Source: Azospirillum ramasamyi
GTDB taxonomy: Bacteria > Pseudomonadota > Alphaproteobacteria > Azospirillales > Azospirillaceae
Assembly: GCF_003233655.1 (NCBI RefSeq)
Contig: NZ_CP029835.1
Location: forward strand, 226,342 to 290,341
Length of the DNA: 64,000 nucleotides
Direction of reading: 5' to 3'
The translations under genes and the position numbers were made by a program. The notes under the pieces are model-generated. The model made no database searches, was not told the origin of the DNA, and saw only the letters and a list, made by a program, of their open reading frames with translations. Positions 39,412-48,996 of this stretch are shown in pieces (the first letter of the stretch is position 1; every line of letters begins with the position of its first letter).

Positions 39412-41832
39412 ATGATGCGCGCTCTACCTCCCTCCTCTCGCTTTTCCTGGAACCTCGACGAGTCGACAGCCCTTGTTTCTCTCGACATTTTCGACACGGT
39501 GTTGCTGCGCCGGGTGGAGACGCCGGCCAAAGTGTTCGAAGAGGTTGGTCGCCGGGCCCGTCAAGCCGGTCTCATCGATGCCGGCTTGACCCCACCCCTG
39601 TTTCGCATGACGCGGCAGGAGGCAGAGCGCCGTGCTCGCCAAGCGTCCCGACAGGACCGTGGCACGGACGAGGTGGAGTTGGCCGACATCTACCGTCATT
39701 CCGCCGTCGGAGACCCGGTTGCCCTGATGGCGCTGGAGCTTACGGTGGAGGCGGAAACCCTGTTTGCCAATCCATTGCTGTTGGAAGGGTTGCAGGCTCT
39801 GGCAGCCCAAAGGCGTCCGGTGGTTTTTCTATCCGATATGTATCTTCCACCCGATGTCATCCGCGGTCTCCTGGCACAGGCCGGGATCGGGAATGATCTG
39901 TACCAGGACCTCTACGTATCCTGCGCCCATGGGTGTTCCAAGCGGGATGGTGGACTGTTCCGGCGGCTGCTGGACGATTACCCGGGGCTGTCTGCCGACG
40001 CCATCTTGCATGTGGGCGATGATCCGGTCGGCGATGTTGCCATGGCCCGCGCTGCCGGCCTGCGAGCTTTGCACTATGTGCCTCCTTCCGGTTTGGCCCG
40101 GATGCGAGAACGAGAACGGATGGTGATGGGCAGCACCGACTTGGCGTCACCCTTTCCGCGCCGCTTGGCGGCGCTGGCGGGGCGGGACGATGAGCCGGAC
40201 GACGCGTTCTGGCTTGAATTCGGATCACTCATTCTCGGTCCGGCTGTGGTCGAGTATTGCCGTTGGGTGGTCGAGGATTGCAAGACGCGTGACATTGGTC
40301 TGATCGCCCCCCTGATGCGTGAGGCCGATCTGTTCGCCCCCTTGATGCGGGATTGGATTCGCCATCGCGGTTATGCGATTCGGGTAGAGCCCCTGTTCGC
40401 GTCGCGGCAGGCTTTGGCTCCGTTGGGACTTGCCGAACTGGACGGAGCATCGGCCCGCTCTATTCTGACGGCTCGTCCGCATCTGCACTGGGATGCCTTG
40501 TTGCGACAGGCCGGAGGAGAGGTTCCCCCGGAATTGACAGAACTGGCCGGCCTGACCTTGGAAAGACTGGCGGGACAGGTCTTGCCGTCTGGCGGTGCCG
40601 CGCTTGCTACGGTCCTGGCCTTGTTTGATGATCCTGATCTGCGCCGTGGCGCGGCCGAGCGGGCGGCGGAGACGCAGGCCCTTGTCAAAGACTACCTGAT
40701 CGGCCGGCTGGGCGCCGATGGGCAGGTGGCGCTGGTCGATCTGGGAGCGCGGGGCAGCACGCCCACGATCATTGTCGACCTGTTGCCGGACGGTCGCGGG
40801 CGCGCGCATGTCTATCTTTGCTATGGGGTGCCAGATTTGGCAGGACCGCTCGGGTCCGGTGTCCGCGCCAGCGTCTTTTGCGGGGAAACCGATAGGGCGA
40901 TGGGATTTGGCCGCATCCTCTACCGTAGCCCACAAATCCTAGAGCGCGCTTTGACCGGGCTGTGCGGCACGACTCTTGGCTATCGATGGGATGAGGCAGG
41001 CCACGGGGTCCCGGAAGTCGGTGAAGCCCCGGCACATGGCGAAGAGGCCCATGCCTTGCGCTTGTTGCAGGCGGGGATCCGCCGGTACGCAGACATGCTG
41101 CGGGCAGGCTGTCCGTCGAAAGGCGACACTTGTCTGCCGACGGGAGAGGAAGCCCTTTTCCCTTTGACTTGTGCCCTCCTGATGCCGACGGGAGAGGAAG
41201 CCCGACGCCTTGGCGCCTTACGTTATGATTACAACGATGGAACCGGCCTGGAGCGCGGACTCTGTGATGAGACCGCCCTTGCTGGGATCGAAGGATTGAC
41301 CGCGGCGGCATCGGCACCGCTGATGAGCATGGCGCTGGGGCTGCGGCCGCTGACAACGCCTTGGCCGCAAGGGGCGTTGACGTTGCGGGATCCCGGCATC
41401 TTCTGGCGTCCGGCCGAGGCTATGGCCCTTGAGGCAGGCCATGGTGCTGTCTGCCGCGCCTTGGTCGCGGAGATCCGGCGCCGTGGGATGGCGCGGGTGA
41501 GTGTCGCGGCGGTGGGCGGCGATGGCGGAATGGGCCCCGAGTTCATTCATATTGCCCGGGAGGCGGGGGTGGAACTGGTCGCCTATGCCGATCTGATGCC
41601 GCATTTGGTCCCACAGTCGCCCTACCACGGCGTCCCGGTCTTGCCCTTTGAGCGCCTGCCCGAGGTCGGCCCTATTCCCGTCGCATTGGTCACGCTGGGC
41701 TATGTGGATCGCTTAGCGTCCTTGATGCATGACCAGTTTGCCGCAGCCGGGCAGACCCTAAGATTGATCGCCCTGGGGCGACCGGATTTGGAAGCCGTCC
41801 CGGTCAAAGTGTTTTCTCCAACCCGTTGGTGA
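39412..41832 (+). CDS. HAD-like hydrolase fused to a large surface-glycan domain
   Basis: About 806 residues from ATG 39412; a GTG at 39391 overlaps the FabH stop. Residues ~20-225 are a HAD domain: motif I in SLDIFDTVLLRRV, motif II in VVFLSDMYLP, and the acidic motif in LHVGDDPVGDVAMARAAGL. The remaining ~580 residues include PLLFA-type helical segments, KDYLIGRLGADGQVALVDLGARGSTP and, near residue 700, RRGMARVSVAAVGGDGGMGPE, a Rossmann-like sugar- or nucleotide-binding segment. Similar HAD proteins occur in LPS and capsule loci but their activity is not established. The gene opens the less GC-rich island, and its third-position GC is lower than in genes to the left. A 21-bp repeat is present inside it. 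Confidence 0.72.
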   Translation: MMRALPPSSRFSWNLDESTALVSLDIFDTVLLRRVETPAKVFEEVGRRARQAGLIDAGLTPPLFRMTRQEAERRARQASRQDRGTDEVELADIYRHSAVGDPVALMALELTVEAETLFANPLLLEGLQALAAQRRPVVFLSDMYLPPDVIRGLLAQAGIGNDLYQDLYVSCAHGCSKRDGGLFRRLLDDYPGLSADAILHVGDDPVGDVAMARAAGLRALHYVPPSGLARMRERERMVMGSTDLASPFPRRLAALAGRDDEPDDAFWLEFGSLILGPAVVEYCRWVVEDCKTRDIGLIAPLMREADLFAPLMRDWIRHRGYAIRVEPLFASRQALAPLGLAELDGASARSILTARPHLHWDALLRQAGGEVPPELTELAGLTLERLAGQVLPSGGAALATVLALFDDPDLRRGAAERAAETQALVKDYLIGRLGADGQVALVDLGARGSTPTIIVDLLPDGRGRAHVYLCYGVPDLAGPLGSGVRASVFCGETDRAMGFGRILYRSPQILERALTGLCGTTLGYRWDEAGHGVPEVGEAPAHGEEAHALRLLQAGIRRYADMLRAGCPSKGDTCLPTGEEALFPLTCALLMPTGEEARRLGALRYDYNDGTGLERGLCDETALAGIEGLTAAASAPLMSMALGLRPLTTPWPQGALTLRDPGIFWRPAEAMALEAGHGAVCRALVAEIRRRGMARVSVAAVGGDGGMGPEFIHIAREAGVELVAYADLMPHLVPQSPYHGVPVLPFERLPEVGPIPVALVTLGYVDRLASLMHDQFAAAGQTLRLIALGRPDLEAVPVKVFSPTRW
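41135..41203 (+). repeat. 21-bp direct repeat within the HAD-domain gene
   Basis: TGCCGACGGGAGAGGAAGCCC occurs at 41135-41155 and 41183-41203, 48 bases (16 codons) apart. Both copies are in frame and encode (L/M)PTGEEA, so the protein carries a short internal duplication in a loop-like stretch. Confidence 0.75.
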
Positions 41833-41934
41833 GAGACTGTCAGATGCTCATTGAAACACTTGACGGACTCTCATCTCTTGGTTCTCCCCTGTGATTTACA
41901 GTTCAGGCAATTTTGCTTGAACCGATCAATCAAC

Positions 41935-44046
41935 TCAATTCGAGCCAAGGTTGGGCTCGGAGCGAGGGCATTTGCTTGTCTGTTGTGTGGCCTGCAATTC
42001 TTGGCAGGCTGCGATATAGGGATAGGCGTTTAGGATATGGGCTGGGGCTACGGACCCACGCCGCAAGGTCAGCAAAATATCGGACACATATTGCGCAGCG
42101 ATGATGATGGTGGCCGCCGCCATCTCGGCCGGGGGCAGGTCGCCAGGACGCAGCAGGGGCAGGCCCAGCATCTCCCCCTGCCGACGGCTGTCCAGAAATC
42201 CCCGCAACCGGGCACGGGCCGCCTCGGGCAGCCCATCATGCACCAGTTCACCCCCCTGCCCCGCGCCGTAAAGCCAGAGGGGACCCGCCGGCAACCGCTC
42301 GAAATCATCGGGGCGCCAGAGGAAGGGGACGCTGGCGGCCAGATCTGGGTCGAGGTCGTTGATCCCCGCCAGCCGAGGCGGCTGCTCGTGGCGCTCCATT
42401 CCCTGTGCGCCGGGCCAAGGGCGCAGCATCGGGGTGAGGGCGGGATCGGGCAGGCGGAGCAGGGTCAGGCTTGGCACAGGCAGCAGGGACAACCCGCCGG
42501 CTTCGGCCAGAGCTGGGGGCAGGGTGAGTGCCAACGTGAGCCAGTCGTCGCCCTCCACCGCCAGCCCGTCCAACCGGTCCGTCCGGCAATAGAACCCACC
42601 GGCCCGCAGCCAAGCGCGGGCCAGCCGCCGCCCTTCGGGCAGCCGCTTGTCCTCGGGCGGGGGCAGGGCCAGCGTCTCGGCCGGATCGATGGGAAAGCCC
42701 GTCAACTCATCAAGGATAGGCCAAAGGCCGGCAGCGATGGCGGCCCCACTTGGCTCCGCCGCAGCGGCAAGCCCGGCCAAGTGCCACTGATGCCACTCAA
42801 TGCCTTCCGGTAGAATGGTCAGGGCGTCGATCCCGCTCAGCGCCGCCTGCAGGGCCTTCAGTCCGGCAGGTTCCGCCAGCGGACGGATTGCCAGCCCCGC
42901 CGATGCCGGCACAAGCTGCGCGTTACCTGCACAAAGCAGAGCATCCGGGATCAGGGCGGTTAAGGACAGGCCGCCTTCGTCTTTTTGTCGAGCCAGCCTC
43001 TCCAGGCGCCCTGCCAAGTCGCCGGCACCGGGCAGCAGAACCCCCACATGGACGGGGCGGGATCGAGGACGGGACTGGCGGCGCGCCAGATCGGCCAACA
43101 GACCGGGTAGCGGCTCCAGAAGCCTCTCCAGGCAGAGATGGCGGTTGAAGATGGATTGCGCGGTGACGGCCATGGCTCGGGCCTCGGCCGGATGGGCATG
43201 GATCCAGGCGACACGCTCCAGGATGCGGGCGGCGGTCTCCTCCTCTCCCCCGCTGGTATCGACATACAGCACGCTGTCGGCGAACCAGTGCTCAATAAAA
43301 GGATGGCGGTCGGCGATGATGACGGCACCAGCGGCAGCCAGTTCAAACACCCGCATGTTGGGCACGCCATAGGCCCGGTGCTGGGGCAGATGCAGACACA
43401 GTCCCATCCCCCAGTGATGGGCGGTCTTGATCACCGACTGCCCATCGAAGGGCAAGGAGCCCTGGTAGGCCTCGGGCAGGTGCGACCAGCGCGCCTGCGT
43501 GCCATGCAGGGCAAGGACGCCCGCTTCGGCTAGGTGGCGCAGCAAGGTGGGATAGCGCTTCCCGTCCCAGTTGGAGCCGACATAGAACAAGCGGCTGTGT
43601 GGCCCCAGGTTGGGTGTCAGGGCGGAATGGGGCGAGCTGACATGGAAGGGCAGGTAGGGTGGATCACGCTCCAGTTCCGCCATCAGCCCGGCCAGATGGG
43701 CCTCCAGCTTGGAGCCGGAAACAAGATAGGCGTCATAGGTCAACTCGAACGCCTCGCCATGGACACGGGCTGTGTTGCTGACCCCCATCAGCAAGGAGGG
43801 AGGATTCCAGTAGCAGGCCAGCCACGGATGACGGGTTAGCTTGGCCGTGATCTGCGGATGCAGGCACAGCACCCCATCTGGATCCATGGCCTCGAGCTGA
43901 GAGGAGCGGCTGAGGATGGCGGCCTCCCACCCCATGCGTTCGATGGCCTGGGCCATGCGCAGGGCCAACTCGCGCTCTGCGATGGGGTGACTCGGATCAA
44001 TGGGGTTCAACAGGGCCAGACGCGGCCCCGTCCGGCGGGTGGTCAT
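41935..44046 (-). CDS. CgeB-like glycosyltransferase with C-terminal sugar-binding-like domain
   Basis: 703 residues. Residues ~1-325 form a GT-B fold in the style of CgeB and related family-1 glycosyltransferases: LFYVGSNWDGKRYPTLLRHL in the middle and AYGVPNMRVFELAAAGAVII, HPFIEHWFADSVLYVD in the donor-binding half. Residues ~335-560 are unrecognised with a second alpha/beta layout (HVGVLLPGAGDLAGRLERLA). The C-terminal ~120 residues (PLWLYGAGQGGELVHDGLP, GFLDSRRQGEMLGLPLLRP) look like a small Rossmann domain similar to the N-terminal part of PglD-type sugar acyltransferases. Codon use is less GC-biased than in the flanks. It is the downstream neighbour of a TPR-FkbM gene with a 3-base gap. 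Confidence 0.8.
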   Translation of the reverse strand: MTTRRTGPRLALLNPIDPSHPIAERELALRMAQAIERMGWEAAILSRSSQLEAMDPDGVLCLHPQITAKLTRHPWLACYWNPPSLLMGVSNTARVHGEAFELTYDAYLVSGSKLEAHLAGLMAELERDPPYLPFHVSSPHSALTPNLGPHSRLFYVGSNWDGKRYPTLLRHLAEAGVLALHGTQARWSHLPEAYQGSLPFDGQSVIKTAHHWGMGLCLHLPQHRAYGVPNMRVFELAAAGAVIIADRHPFIEHWFADSVLYVDTSGGEEETAARILERVAWIHAHPAEARAMAVTAQSIFNRHLCLERLLEPLPGLLADLARRQSRPRSRPVHVGVLLPGAGDLAGRLERLARQKDEGGLSLTALIPDALLCAGNAQLVPASAGLAIRPLAEPAGLKALQAALSGIDALTILPEGIEWHQWHLAGLAAAAEPSGAAIAAGLWPILDELTGFPIDPAETLALPPPEDKRLPEGRRLARAWLRAGGFYCRTDRLDGLAVEGDDWLTLALTLPPALAEAGGLSLLPVPSLTLLRLPDPALTPMLRPWPGAQGMERHEQPPRLAGINDLDPDLAASVPFLWRPDDFERLPAGPLWLYGAGQGGELVHDGLPEAARARLRGFLDSRRQGEMLGLPLLRPGDLPPAEMAAATIIIAAQYVSDILLTLRRGSVAPAHILNAYPYIAACQELQATQQTSKCPRSEPNLGSN

Positions 44047-44049
44047 GGA

Positions 44050-44964
44050 TCAACTGTAGCCGTTATGGCTGAACTCCGGCCGGTCCGCGCGGACGAAGAA
44101 CAGGTCGACCTGCCACAGCGCCTGGTCATGGTCGCGCCAGAGAGGCTCCGACATGTCGATGACCCGGAATCCCCGTTCGGCCATATAGGCGCACATTTCG
44201 TGAAACAGCATGGCGTCGGGATGAATGTGGAAGACGTAAGTCTCGATGACCACCAGGCTGGTCTGGTCCAGAATGGGAGCTGCGCCTTCCAGGATGGGCC
44301 GCTCAAACCCGTGCGTATCCAGCTTGATCAGATAGGGGCCAGGCAGGTTCAGCCGTGCCACCTCTCCAGCCAGCGACACCTGCGGCACCGACCAGCACCC
44401 CTTCCCCGGCTCGCTGCTGGCTGCGCCGCCATAGGGGGCGTCAGGATCATTGGTGAACCAGATCTCTCCGTTCTCGGCGCCGGCGGCGGCAATGACATGG
44501 CTGAATTGCGGCTCGGCCCCGCACAAAGTCTCCAGCTTTTCCCGCCAGTGGCCAAACGCTTCCACCAGATGGTAGCGGGCCTGGGGCCAACAGGGCCGTG
44601 CCTTCAGCGACCAGGATCCATCCGAGGCACCGACGTCCAGAACGGTTTCCACCTTCAGCCCGCGGGCCTCGATACGGGCAAGGGCCGAAGGGGTTTCGAG
44701 CTTCTCGTCACGCAGCAGCCAGCGTAGCCGGCTCAGTGCAGCGTGGGCATCGGGATCAATGGCGACAGCCCGGCTCATGGAGCGGACGGCGCCCAGGCGA
44801 TCCCCTTGCCGGTTCAGGCAGCGGCCTAACTCAACATGGGCTTCGGGATTGTCAGGTTCGGCATCCACAGCGCGGGCGAACCAGTGTTGAGCAGCCGCTT
44901 CGTCTCCCCGTGCGACTGCTGCCCGGCCTTCGGCTAGCATGCCCGCAAACGTTTCCCTGCCCAT
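44050..44964 (-). CDS. TPR-FkbM methyltransferase
   Basis: About 304 residues from ATG 44964, with AAAAGG 7 bases upstream. Residues 1-90 are two TPR units (EGRAAVARGDEAAAQHWFAR ... EAHVELGRCLNRQGDRLGAV). The FkbM methyltransferase domain starts with TVLDVGASDGSWSLK (~110), has a middle strand YLIKLDTHGFERPILEG and the Glu of VVIETYVFHIHPD. FkbM enzymes O-methylate sugar or polyketide hydroxyls using SAM; here a surface sugar is the likely substrate given the neighbouring glycosyltransferases. It is just upstream of the CgeB-like glycosyltransferase gene (3-base gap), indicating an operon. Codon use is that of the island. Confidence 0.85.
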   Translation of the reverse strand: MGRETFAGMLAEGRAAVARGDEAAAQHWFARAVDAEPDNPEAHVELGRCLNRQGDRLGAVRSMSRAVAIDPDAHAALSRLRWLLRDEKLETPSALARIEARGLKVETVLDVGASDGSWSLKARPCWPQARYHLVEAFGHWREKLETLCGAEPQFSHVIAAAGAENGEIWFTNDPDAPYGGAASSEPGKGCWSVPQVSLAGEVARLNLPGPYLIKLDTHGFERPILEGAAPILDQTSLVVIETYVFHIHPDAMLFHEMCAYMAERGFRVIDMSEPLWRDHDQALWQVDLFFVRADRPEFSHNGYS

Positions 44965-45388
44965 CGCACATCCTTTTGCCCGCCCACCCCCAGGAGGGCT
45001 GTCGCGGCAAATCCATGCGTATTCGTGCAAACTTGTCAACGAGCCTCTGTCATAGGCTCACCAGCGCGTGATGCCGCCCACCGGCTGATTCAGTGATGGT
45101 CCATTGGGGATGCGGGCGCTTTATAGTGTAATGAGAGGCCAAAGAGAGCCAGATGGTTGGATGGTGGTGAAGACGGTCATGTGGAGCCATACTGGAGACC
45201 GACAGTTTGCCCCCATATTATAATACCTGTATCGGCGAAGCAAAGCACCTTGCCTAATGCATTCTTCAGACAAAACAGCCCTTGAAATCTTCGTCTTGCT
45301 CTCGATAGAGAACCTTTTCCTGCTGCAACATGTCCTGAACAGAGGGCAAACATCACCTCTATCGAAAGGATCGGTCAGATGCTAAGAC
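44965..45388. other. 424-base AT-richer intergenic region between divergent genes
   Basis: No credible ORF. It is the AT-richest stretch of the island, and it separates the minus-strand TPR-FkbM operon from the plus-strand FkbM gene. A TATAAT-like hexamer is at 45219-45224, but no convincing -35 lies at the right distance, so it is not called as a promoter. Promoters for both directions are expected here. Confidence 0.45.
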
Positions 45389-46099
45389 ATGGAGCCGCAT
45401 GCTCAAGCCTTCACACACGAACATCGCATCGCCTGGGAGCGTACCATGCTGTCACCGACCATCATGGAACTCGTCGAGAGGGACGAACTCGTCTTTGACA
45501 TCGGCGCGCATGCGGGTGACAAGGCCATCCCGTTCCTCCAAAAAGGCGCCAGGCTGGTTTGCGTGGAACCCCAGCCGCAGTTGGCCGAGTGCATGCGGAC
45601 CCGCTTTTCGGGCAACCCCTCTGTCACCGTGGTGCCGAAGGGGGTCGGCAGGGCGCCGGGCACACTGAACTTGGACATCTGCACAAAATCTCCGGTGCTG
45701 AGTACCTTCTCCACACATTGGAAGGCTGGTCGCTTCTCCGGCTATGAATGGGACGAGCAGGTGGAGGTAGAGATCACCACGATGGATGAGCTGATCGCGC
45801 TTTACGGAAAGCCGAAATACAGCAAAATCGATGTGGAAGGATTTGAGAGGGAAGTAATCCAAGGCCTTTCATGTCGAGCAGGCATTTTGTCGCTGGAATT
45901 TACGTCAGAATATATTTCCCACACCATGGAGATTGTGCACCGTTTGATCAATCTTGGATATGAGGAGTTCAACCTGGCACTGGCCGAGGATCCCCGCTTT
46001 CAGCTTGACCATTGGGTTGCTTGGTATGACGTGGTGTGCGTGCTTGGCAACATCACAAAAGACAACGCCAAGCTGTGGGGCGACCTCTACGCCCGGTGA
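45389..46099 (+). CDS. FkbM-family SAM methyltransferase
   Basis: 236 residues from ATG 45389; ATG 45446 is possible. Motif I is LVFDIGAHAGDKAIPFLQ (~35), followed by VCVEPQPQLAECM and the FkbM hallmarks TTMDELIALYGKPKYSKIDV and EGFEREVIQGL, with an acidic SLEFTSEYI. It is a single-domain member without TPR repeats. The sugar substrate is unknown. GC content is clearly lower than in the flanks of the island. About 250 bases of weakly coding DNA follow before the TylF-like gene on the same strand. Confidence 0.87.
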   Translation: MEPHAQAFTHEHRIAWERTMLSPTIMELVERDELVFDIGAHAGDKAIPFLQKGARLVCVEPQPQLAECMRTRFSGNPSVTVVPKGVGRAPGTLNLDICTKSPVLSTFSTHWKAGRFSGYEWDEQVEVEITTMDELIALYGKPKYSKIDVEGFEREVIQGLSCRAGILSLEFTSEYISHTMEIVHRLINLGYEEFNLALAEDPRFQLDHWVAWYDVVCVLGNITKDNAKLWGDLYAR

Positions 46100-46346
46100 T
46101 GGGCATGGCCGCGGACGCAAGGGGGCTGGTATGAGCCCGTCTGATGATCAGGCAAGCCCTTGCCTGCCTGGAAAGACGCGCCGTTTCGAAATTGGCTCAG
46201 GGGTGGGGAGAACGGGGCGCTTGGGCGGTGATCGGCAAAGCGCATCGAGATCAACCCGTGATTAAGCATCTGGAAACCCTTGTCGCATCCCATCAGGTGA
46301 ACACTCACATTCCCCGTGGGGATGGGCCAAACATGAGTCCTGCTAT

Positions 46347-47033
46347 ATGATTTCCCCCGACATGGATCCGGCCTTTGCCGGCATTTACCAGCGCTGTCGC
46401 ACGGCCACCATGACCTCATGCGAGCGCGCTTATGCCCTGTACCAAGCCGTGCGATACCTGACCGATGCCGGCATCGATGGGGCCTTCGTCGAATGCGGCG
46501 TGTGGAAGGGAGGATCCGTCATGATCATGGCGGAGACCCTGCGCTTGATCGGGGCGGCGCCGCGCGACCTTGTCCTCTATGACACCTTCGATGGCATGAC
46601 GCAGCCTGGTGAACGGGACATTGCCCTCACAGGGGAGAGTGCCGCCAGCCTGCTCGCCACGGCGGATCCAAACGACCCCGCTTCGATCTGGTGCAAAACG
46701 TCGCTGGAGGAGGTGCGCCGCACCGTCGCCTCGACCGGCTTCCCTATGGAACGCGTGCATTTCGTGCCAGGGCCGGTGGAGGAAACGCTTCCGGCGGCAG
46801 CACCAGAGACAATCGCGCTCCTGCGTCTGGATACCGACTGGTACGACTCAACCCGGCATGAACTCGTTCATCTGTTTCCCCGCCTACGCCCAGGCGGCGT
46901 CCTGATCATCGACGACTACGGCCATTGGTCTGGCGCGAAGCAAGCGGTGGACGAATACTTCTCAAGCACAGGGCTGCACATTCTCTTGAACCGGATCGAC
47001 TACACAGGCCGCATCGGCATCAAGTGCAAATAG
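46347..47033 (+). CDS. TylF/MycF-family O-methyltransferase
   Basis: 228 residues. The family pattern is clear: TMTSCERAYALYQAVRYL, FVECGVWKGGSVMIMAETL (the SAM-binding G-V-W-x-G-G motif), LYDTFDGMTQPG, the metal- and substrate-binding LLRLDTDWYDSTRHELVHLFPRL, and GGVLIIDDYGHWSGAKQAVDEYF. TylF and MycF O-methylate macrolide sugars; family members in glycan loci methylate hydroxyls of surface sugars. No strong ribosome site precedes the ATG. It lies between an FkbM gene and a glycosyltransferase gene, all on the plus strand, with 26 bases to the next. Confidence 0.88.
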   Translation: MISPDMDPAFAGIYQRCRTATMTSCERAYALYQAVRYLTDAGIDGAFVECGVWKGGSVMIMAETLRLIGAAPRDLVLYDTFDGMTQPGERDIALTGESAASLLATADPNDPASIWCKTSLEEVRRTVASTGFPMERVHFVPGPVEETLPAAAPETIALLRLDTDWYDSTRHELVHLFPRLRPGGVLIIDDYGHWSGAKQAVDEYFSSTGLHILLNRIDYTGRIGIKCK

Positions 47034-47059
47034 GCTCTCCTTGAAAAGGACACGGTGCC

Positions 47060-48130
47060 ATGCGCCTGCTGCAGCTGGTTACCTACTATGATGCCTATCT
47101 TGGCACCTTTCACCGCGCCAATCCGGACGTGGCGGCATTGCCTTACGACCGCCAGCTTGACCGGTTGCTTGCGGACGGGTTCTCCGCCGGTCATGTGCTC
47201 GCTCCCCATTTCCAGCCGTTGGGATTCGAGACGGAGTTCGTTGTTGCCAATTGGGTGTCTGGTCAGGCGCAGTGGGCGCGGGAACAAGGGCTTGAACCGG
47301 CGATAGACGTTGCCGGAGCCATGCGGCTATGCGTGGAGCGTGTTAACCGCTTCCGCCCGGATGTTCTTTTGATCTCCGACCCCATCAGCCTGGACGCGCG
47401 CTTTCTGCGCAGCCTTGCCTGGATGCCGCGGTTGGTCATGGCGTGGCGGCAGGCTGTCATCCCGCCAGGAACGGACTGGAGCGGTTTCGACATCCTGCTG
47501 TCTGGCGACGAGGGATGCCTGCGCCGCGCGCGGGAGCTTGGCGCCCGACAGGCCGTGCAGTTCCGCCCAGGCTTTCCCAAATGGATCTCCACAGCACTGG
47601 CGGACGAGCCGCGCCGCAACGACGTCGTCTTCTGTGGTCAGATCAGTGCAGAGCACCAGGAGCGCGCCATCGGCCTCGTCCAAGTGGCGGAGGCCGCCGA
47701 ACGGCCAATCTCTGGATTTCGCACAGATTTCCACCTGTCGGGCAGCGTCGACGGGATCCTGGCACGCCACAACCGCGGGGCACTCTGGGGAATGGCGATG
47801 TACCGGGCGCTCCGCCGCAGCCGCATCGGCCTGAACTTCCACATCGATATCACCGGGCGGGCAATGAACATCCGCATGCAGGAGACGACCGCACTCGGCA
47901 CCTTGCTGCTGACGGAAGCCGACCCCTCGCTGGCGCAGCAGTTCGCTCCTGGCCGAGAGGTGGAGACCTTCGCGTCAGCCGGCGAGTTGGCTGAGAAAAT
48001 CCGCTACTATCTCGATCACCCGGAAGAGCGGGAAGACATCGCACGGCGTGGCCAGGAGCGCTGCTTGCGCGAGTATTCGATGGAAAGCCGCACTGCCGAA
48101 CTGGCTGACCTGATTGGCAATCTGCTGTAG
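47060..48130 (+). CDS. Glycosyltransferase, CgeB/family-1 like
   Basis: 356 residues, with AAAAGGA upstream of the ATG. An N-terminal half (LLQLVTYYDAYLGTFHRAN ... LLISDPISLDARFLRSLAWM) leads to a GT-B C-terminal half with VVFCGQISAEHQERAIGLVQ, SRIGLNFHIDITGRAMNIRM, QETTALGTLLLTEADPSL and KIRYYLDHPEEREDIARRG, the usual layout of the CgeB-type glycosyltransferase C-terminal domain. No membrane spans. It follows the TylF-like methyltransferase gene closely and likely acts in the same glycan pathway. The donor sugar cannot be told. Confidence 0.82.
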   Translation: MRLLQLVTYYDAYLGTFHRANPDVAALPYDRQLDRLLADGFSAGHVLAPHFQPLGFETEFVVANWVSGQAQWAREQGLEPAIDVAGAMRLCVERVNRFRPDVLLISDPISLDARFLRSLAWMPRLVMAWRQAVIPPGTDWSGFDILLSGDEGCLRRARELGARQAVQFRPGFPKWISTALADEPRRNDVVFCGQISAEHQERAIGLVQVAEAAERPISGFRTDFHLSGSVDGILARHNRGALWGMAMYRALRRSRIGLNFHIDITGRAMNIRMQETTALGTLLLTEADPSLAQQFAPGREVETFASAGELAEKIRYYLDHPEEREDIARRGQERCLREYSMESRTAELADLIGNLL

Positions 48131-48150
48131 CAGGCCGTCTGTGACGCCGA

Positions 48151-48915
48151 TCAGGCCGGTGGATGGTCAAGATAGAGGTTGATCTCCATGAAGGGTGCAC
48201 CGTCGCCGCGTGGCAAGAAGCTGAGATAGCTCTGCTCCCAGGCATGGCTGTTCTTGCACAGCCGGATCAATTGCTCATGCTGGCGCTCCAGAAATGGAAC
48301 CAGCCGCTCCAAACAGGCGCTGCGGTAGAAGCCCAGCCGGGCCGGGGCGCACAAATATGCCTTGTTGGCACCGCACAGGAACAAGGTGAGATGATGCGGC
48401 CGGTCTCGGAGATGATCGAAGAGGGCATGCGTCACGCAGACCGATTCGGCTGACAAGACGTCGTCCAGCACAATGATCCCGCCATCGTGCATGAGGTCGA
48501 TGCAGAGGTCGAGGTCATTGCGTACGGCGTCGTAGGAATGCTCGCCGTCAATGTGGAGAAACCGGCAGCGGGCGCGAAACGCATCGAGCTGTCCGCGCCG
48601 CCGGGCTTGGCGCGAGCAGGCTTGGATGAGCGACAACTGCTCGGCGCTTCTCCCCGTTGTCGTGCAGATGTTGGTCGTTACCTCTCCCTCGCGTAGCATC
48701 TTGTCGAGCCCGCAAAAGCGCTCGTCCCCATGCAGGTGGGCGACAATCTTGGATGCGGCCGCCCCGTAGAGAAGGCCGATTTCCAGCCCGTCGCCGGCGA
48801 TCCCCGCTTCGTCCTGCAGGCCCAGCAGGAAATCCCACGCACCGAGCGACAGCGGCGACAGGCCGCCATACGCCGTGCCGAGCGCCAAGATGCGTGCGTT
48901 CTGTTCGTTGTTCAT
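48151..48915 (-). CDS. Class I SAM-dependent methyltransferase
   Basis: About 254 residues from ATG 48915 (MNNEQNARILALGTA); the longer frame to 48975 adds an unlikely basic stretch. Pattern of Methyltransf_24-type enzymes: LEIGLLYGAAASKIVAHLHG for SAM binding, RFLHIDGEHSYDAVRNDLDL with the acidic metal- and cofactor-binding residues, and HDGGIIVLDDVLSAESV. It resembles sugar and lipid O-methyltransferases in polysaccharide loci. It is convergent with the plus-strand glycosyltransferase gene (20 bases between stops) and 81 bases downstream of a GT4 gene on its own strand. Confidence 0.83.
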   Translation of the reverse strand: MNNEQNARILALGTAYGGLSPLSLGAWDFLLGLQDEAGIAGDGLEIGLLYGAAASKIVAHLHGDERFCGLDKMLREGEVTTNICTTTGRSAEQLSLIQACSRQARRRGQLDAFRARCRFLHIDGEHSYDAVRNDLDLCIDLMHDGGIIVLDDVLSAESVCVTHALFDHLRDRPHHLTLFLCGANKAYLCAPARLGFYRSACLERLVPFLERQHEQLIRLCKNSHAWEQSYLSFLPRGDGAPFMEINLYLDHPPA

Positions 48916-48996
48916 GGCCCGTTTCCATTCCCGGCGGCGCATCCCTGACGGTCGCCTTGCAATCCTCCCGACCATGCCACAGCCGTGTGAGGCCCG

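Noticed and set aside
45219..45224. TATAAT hexamer as a promoter -10 box
   Set aside because: No -35-like hexamer lies 16-18 bases upstream; the region is AT-rich, so the match is expected by chance.
46100..46346. A possible small gene between the FkbM and TylF-like genes
   Set aside because: The open frames there are short, with no ribosome site and protein-unlike composition; I see only non-coding or decayed sequence.
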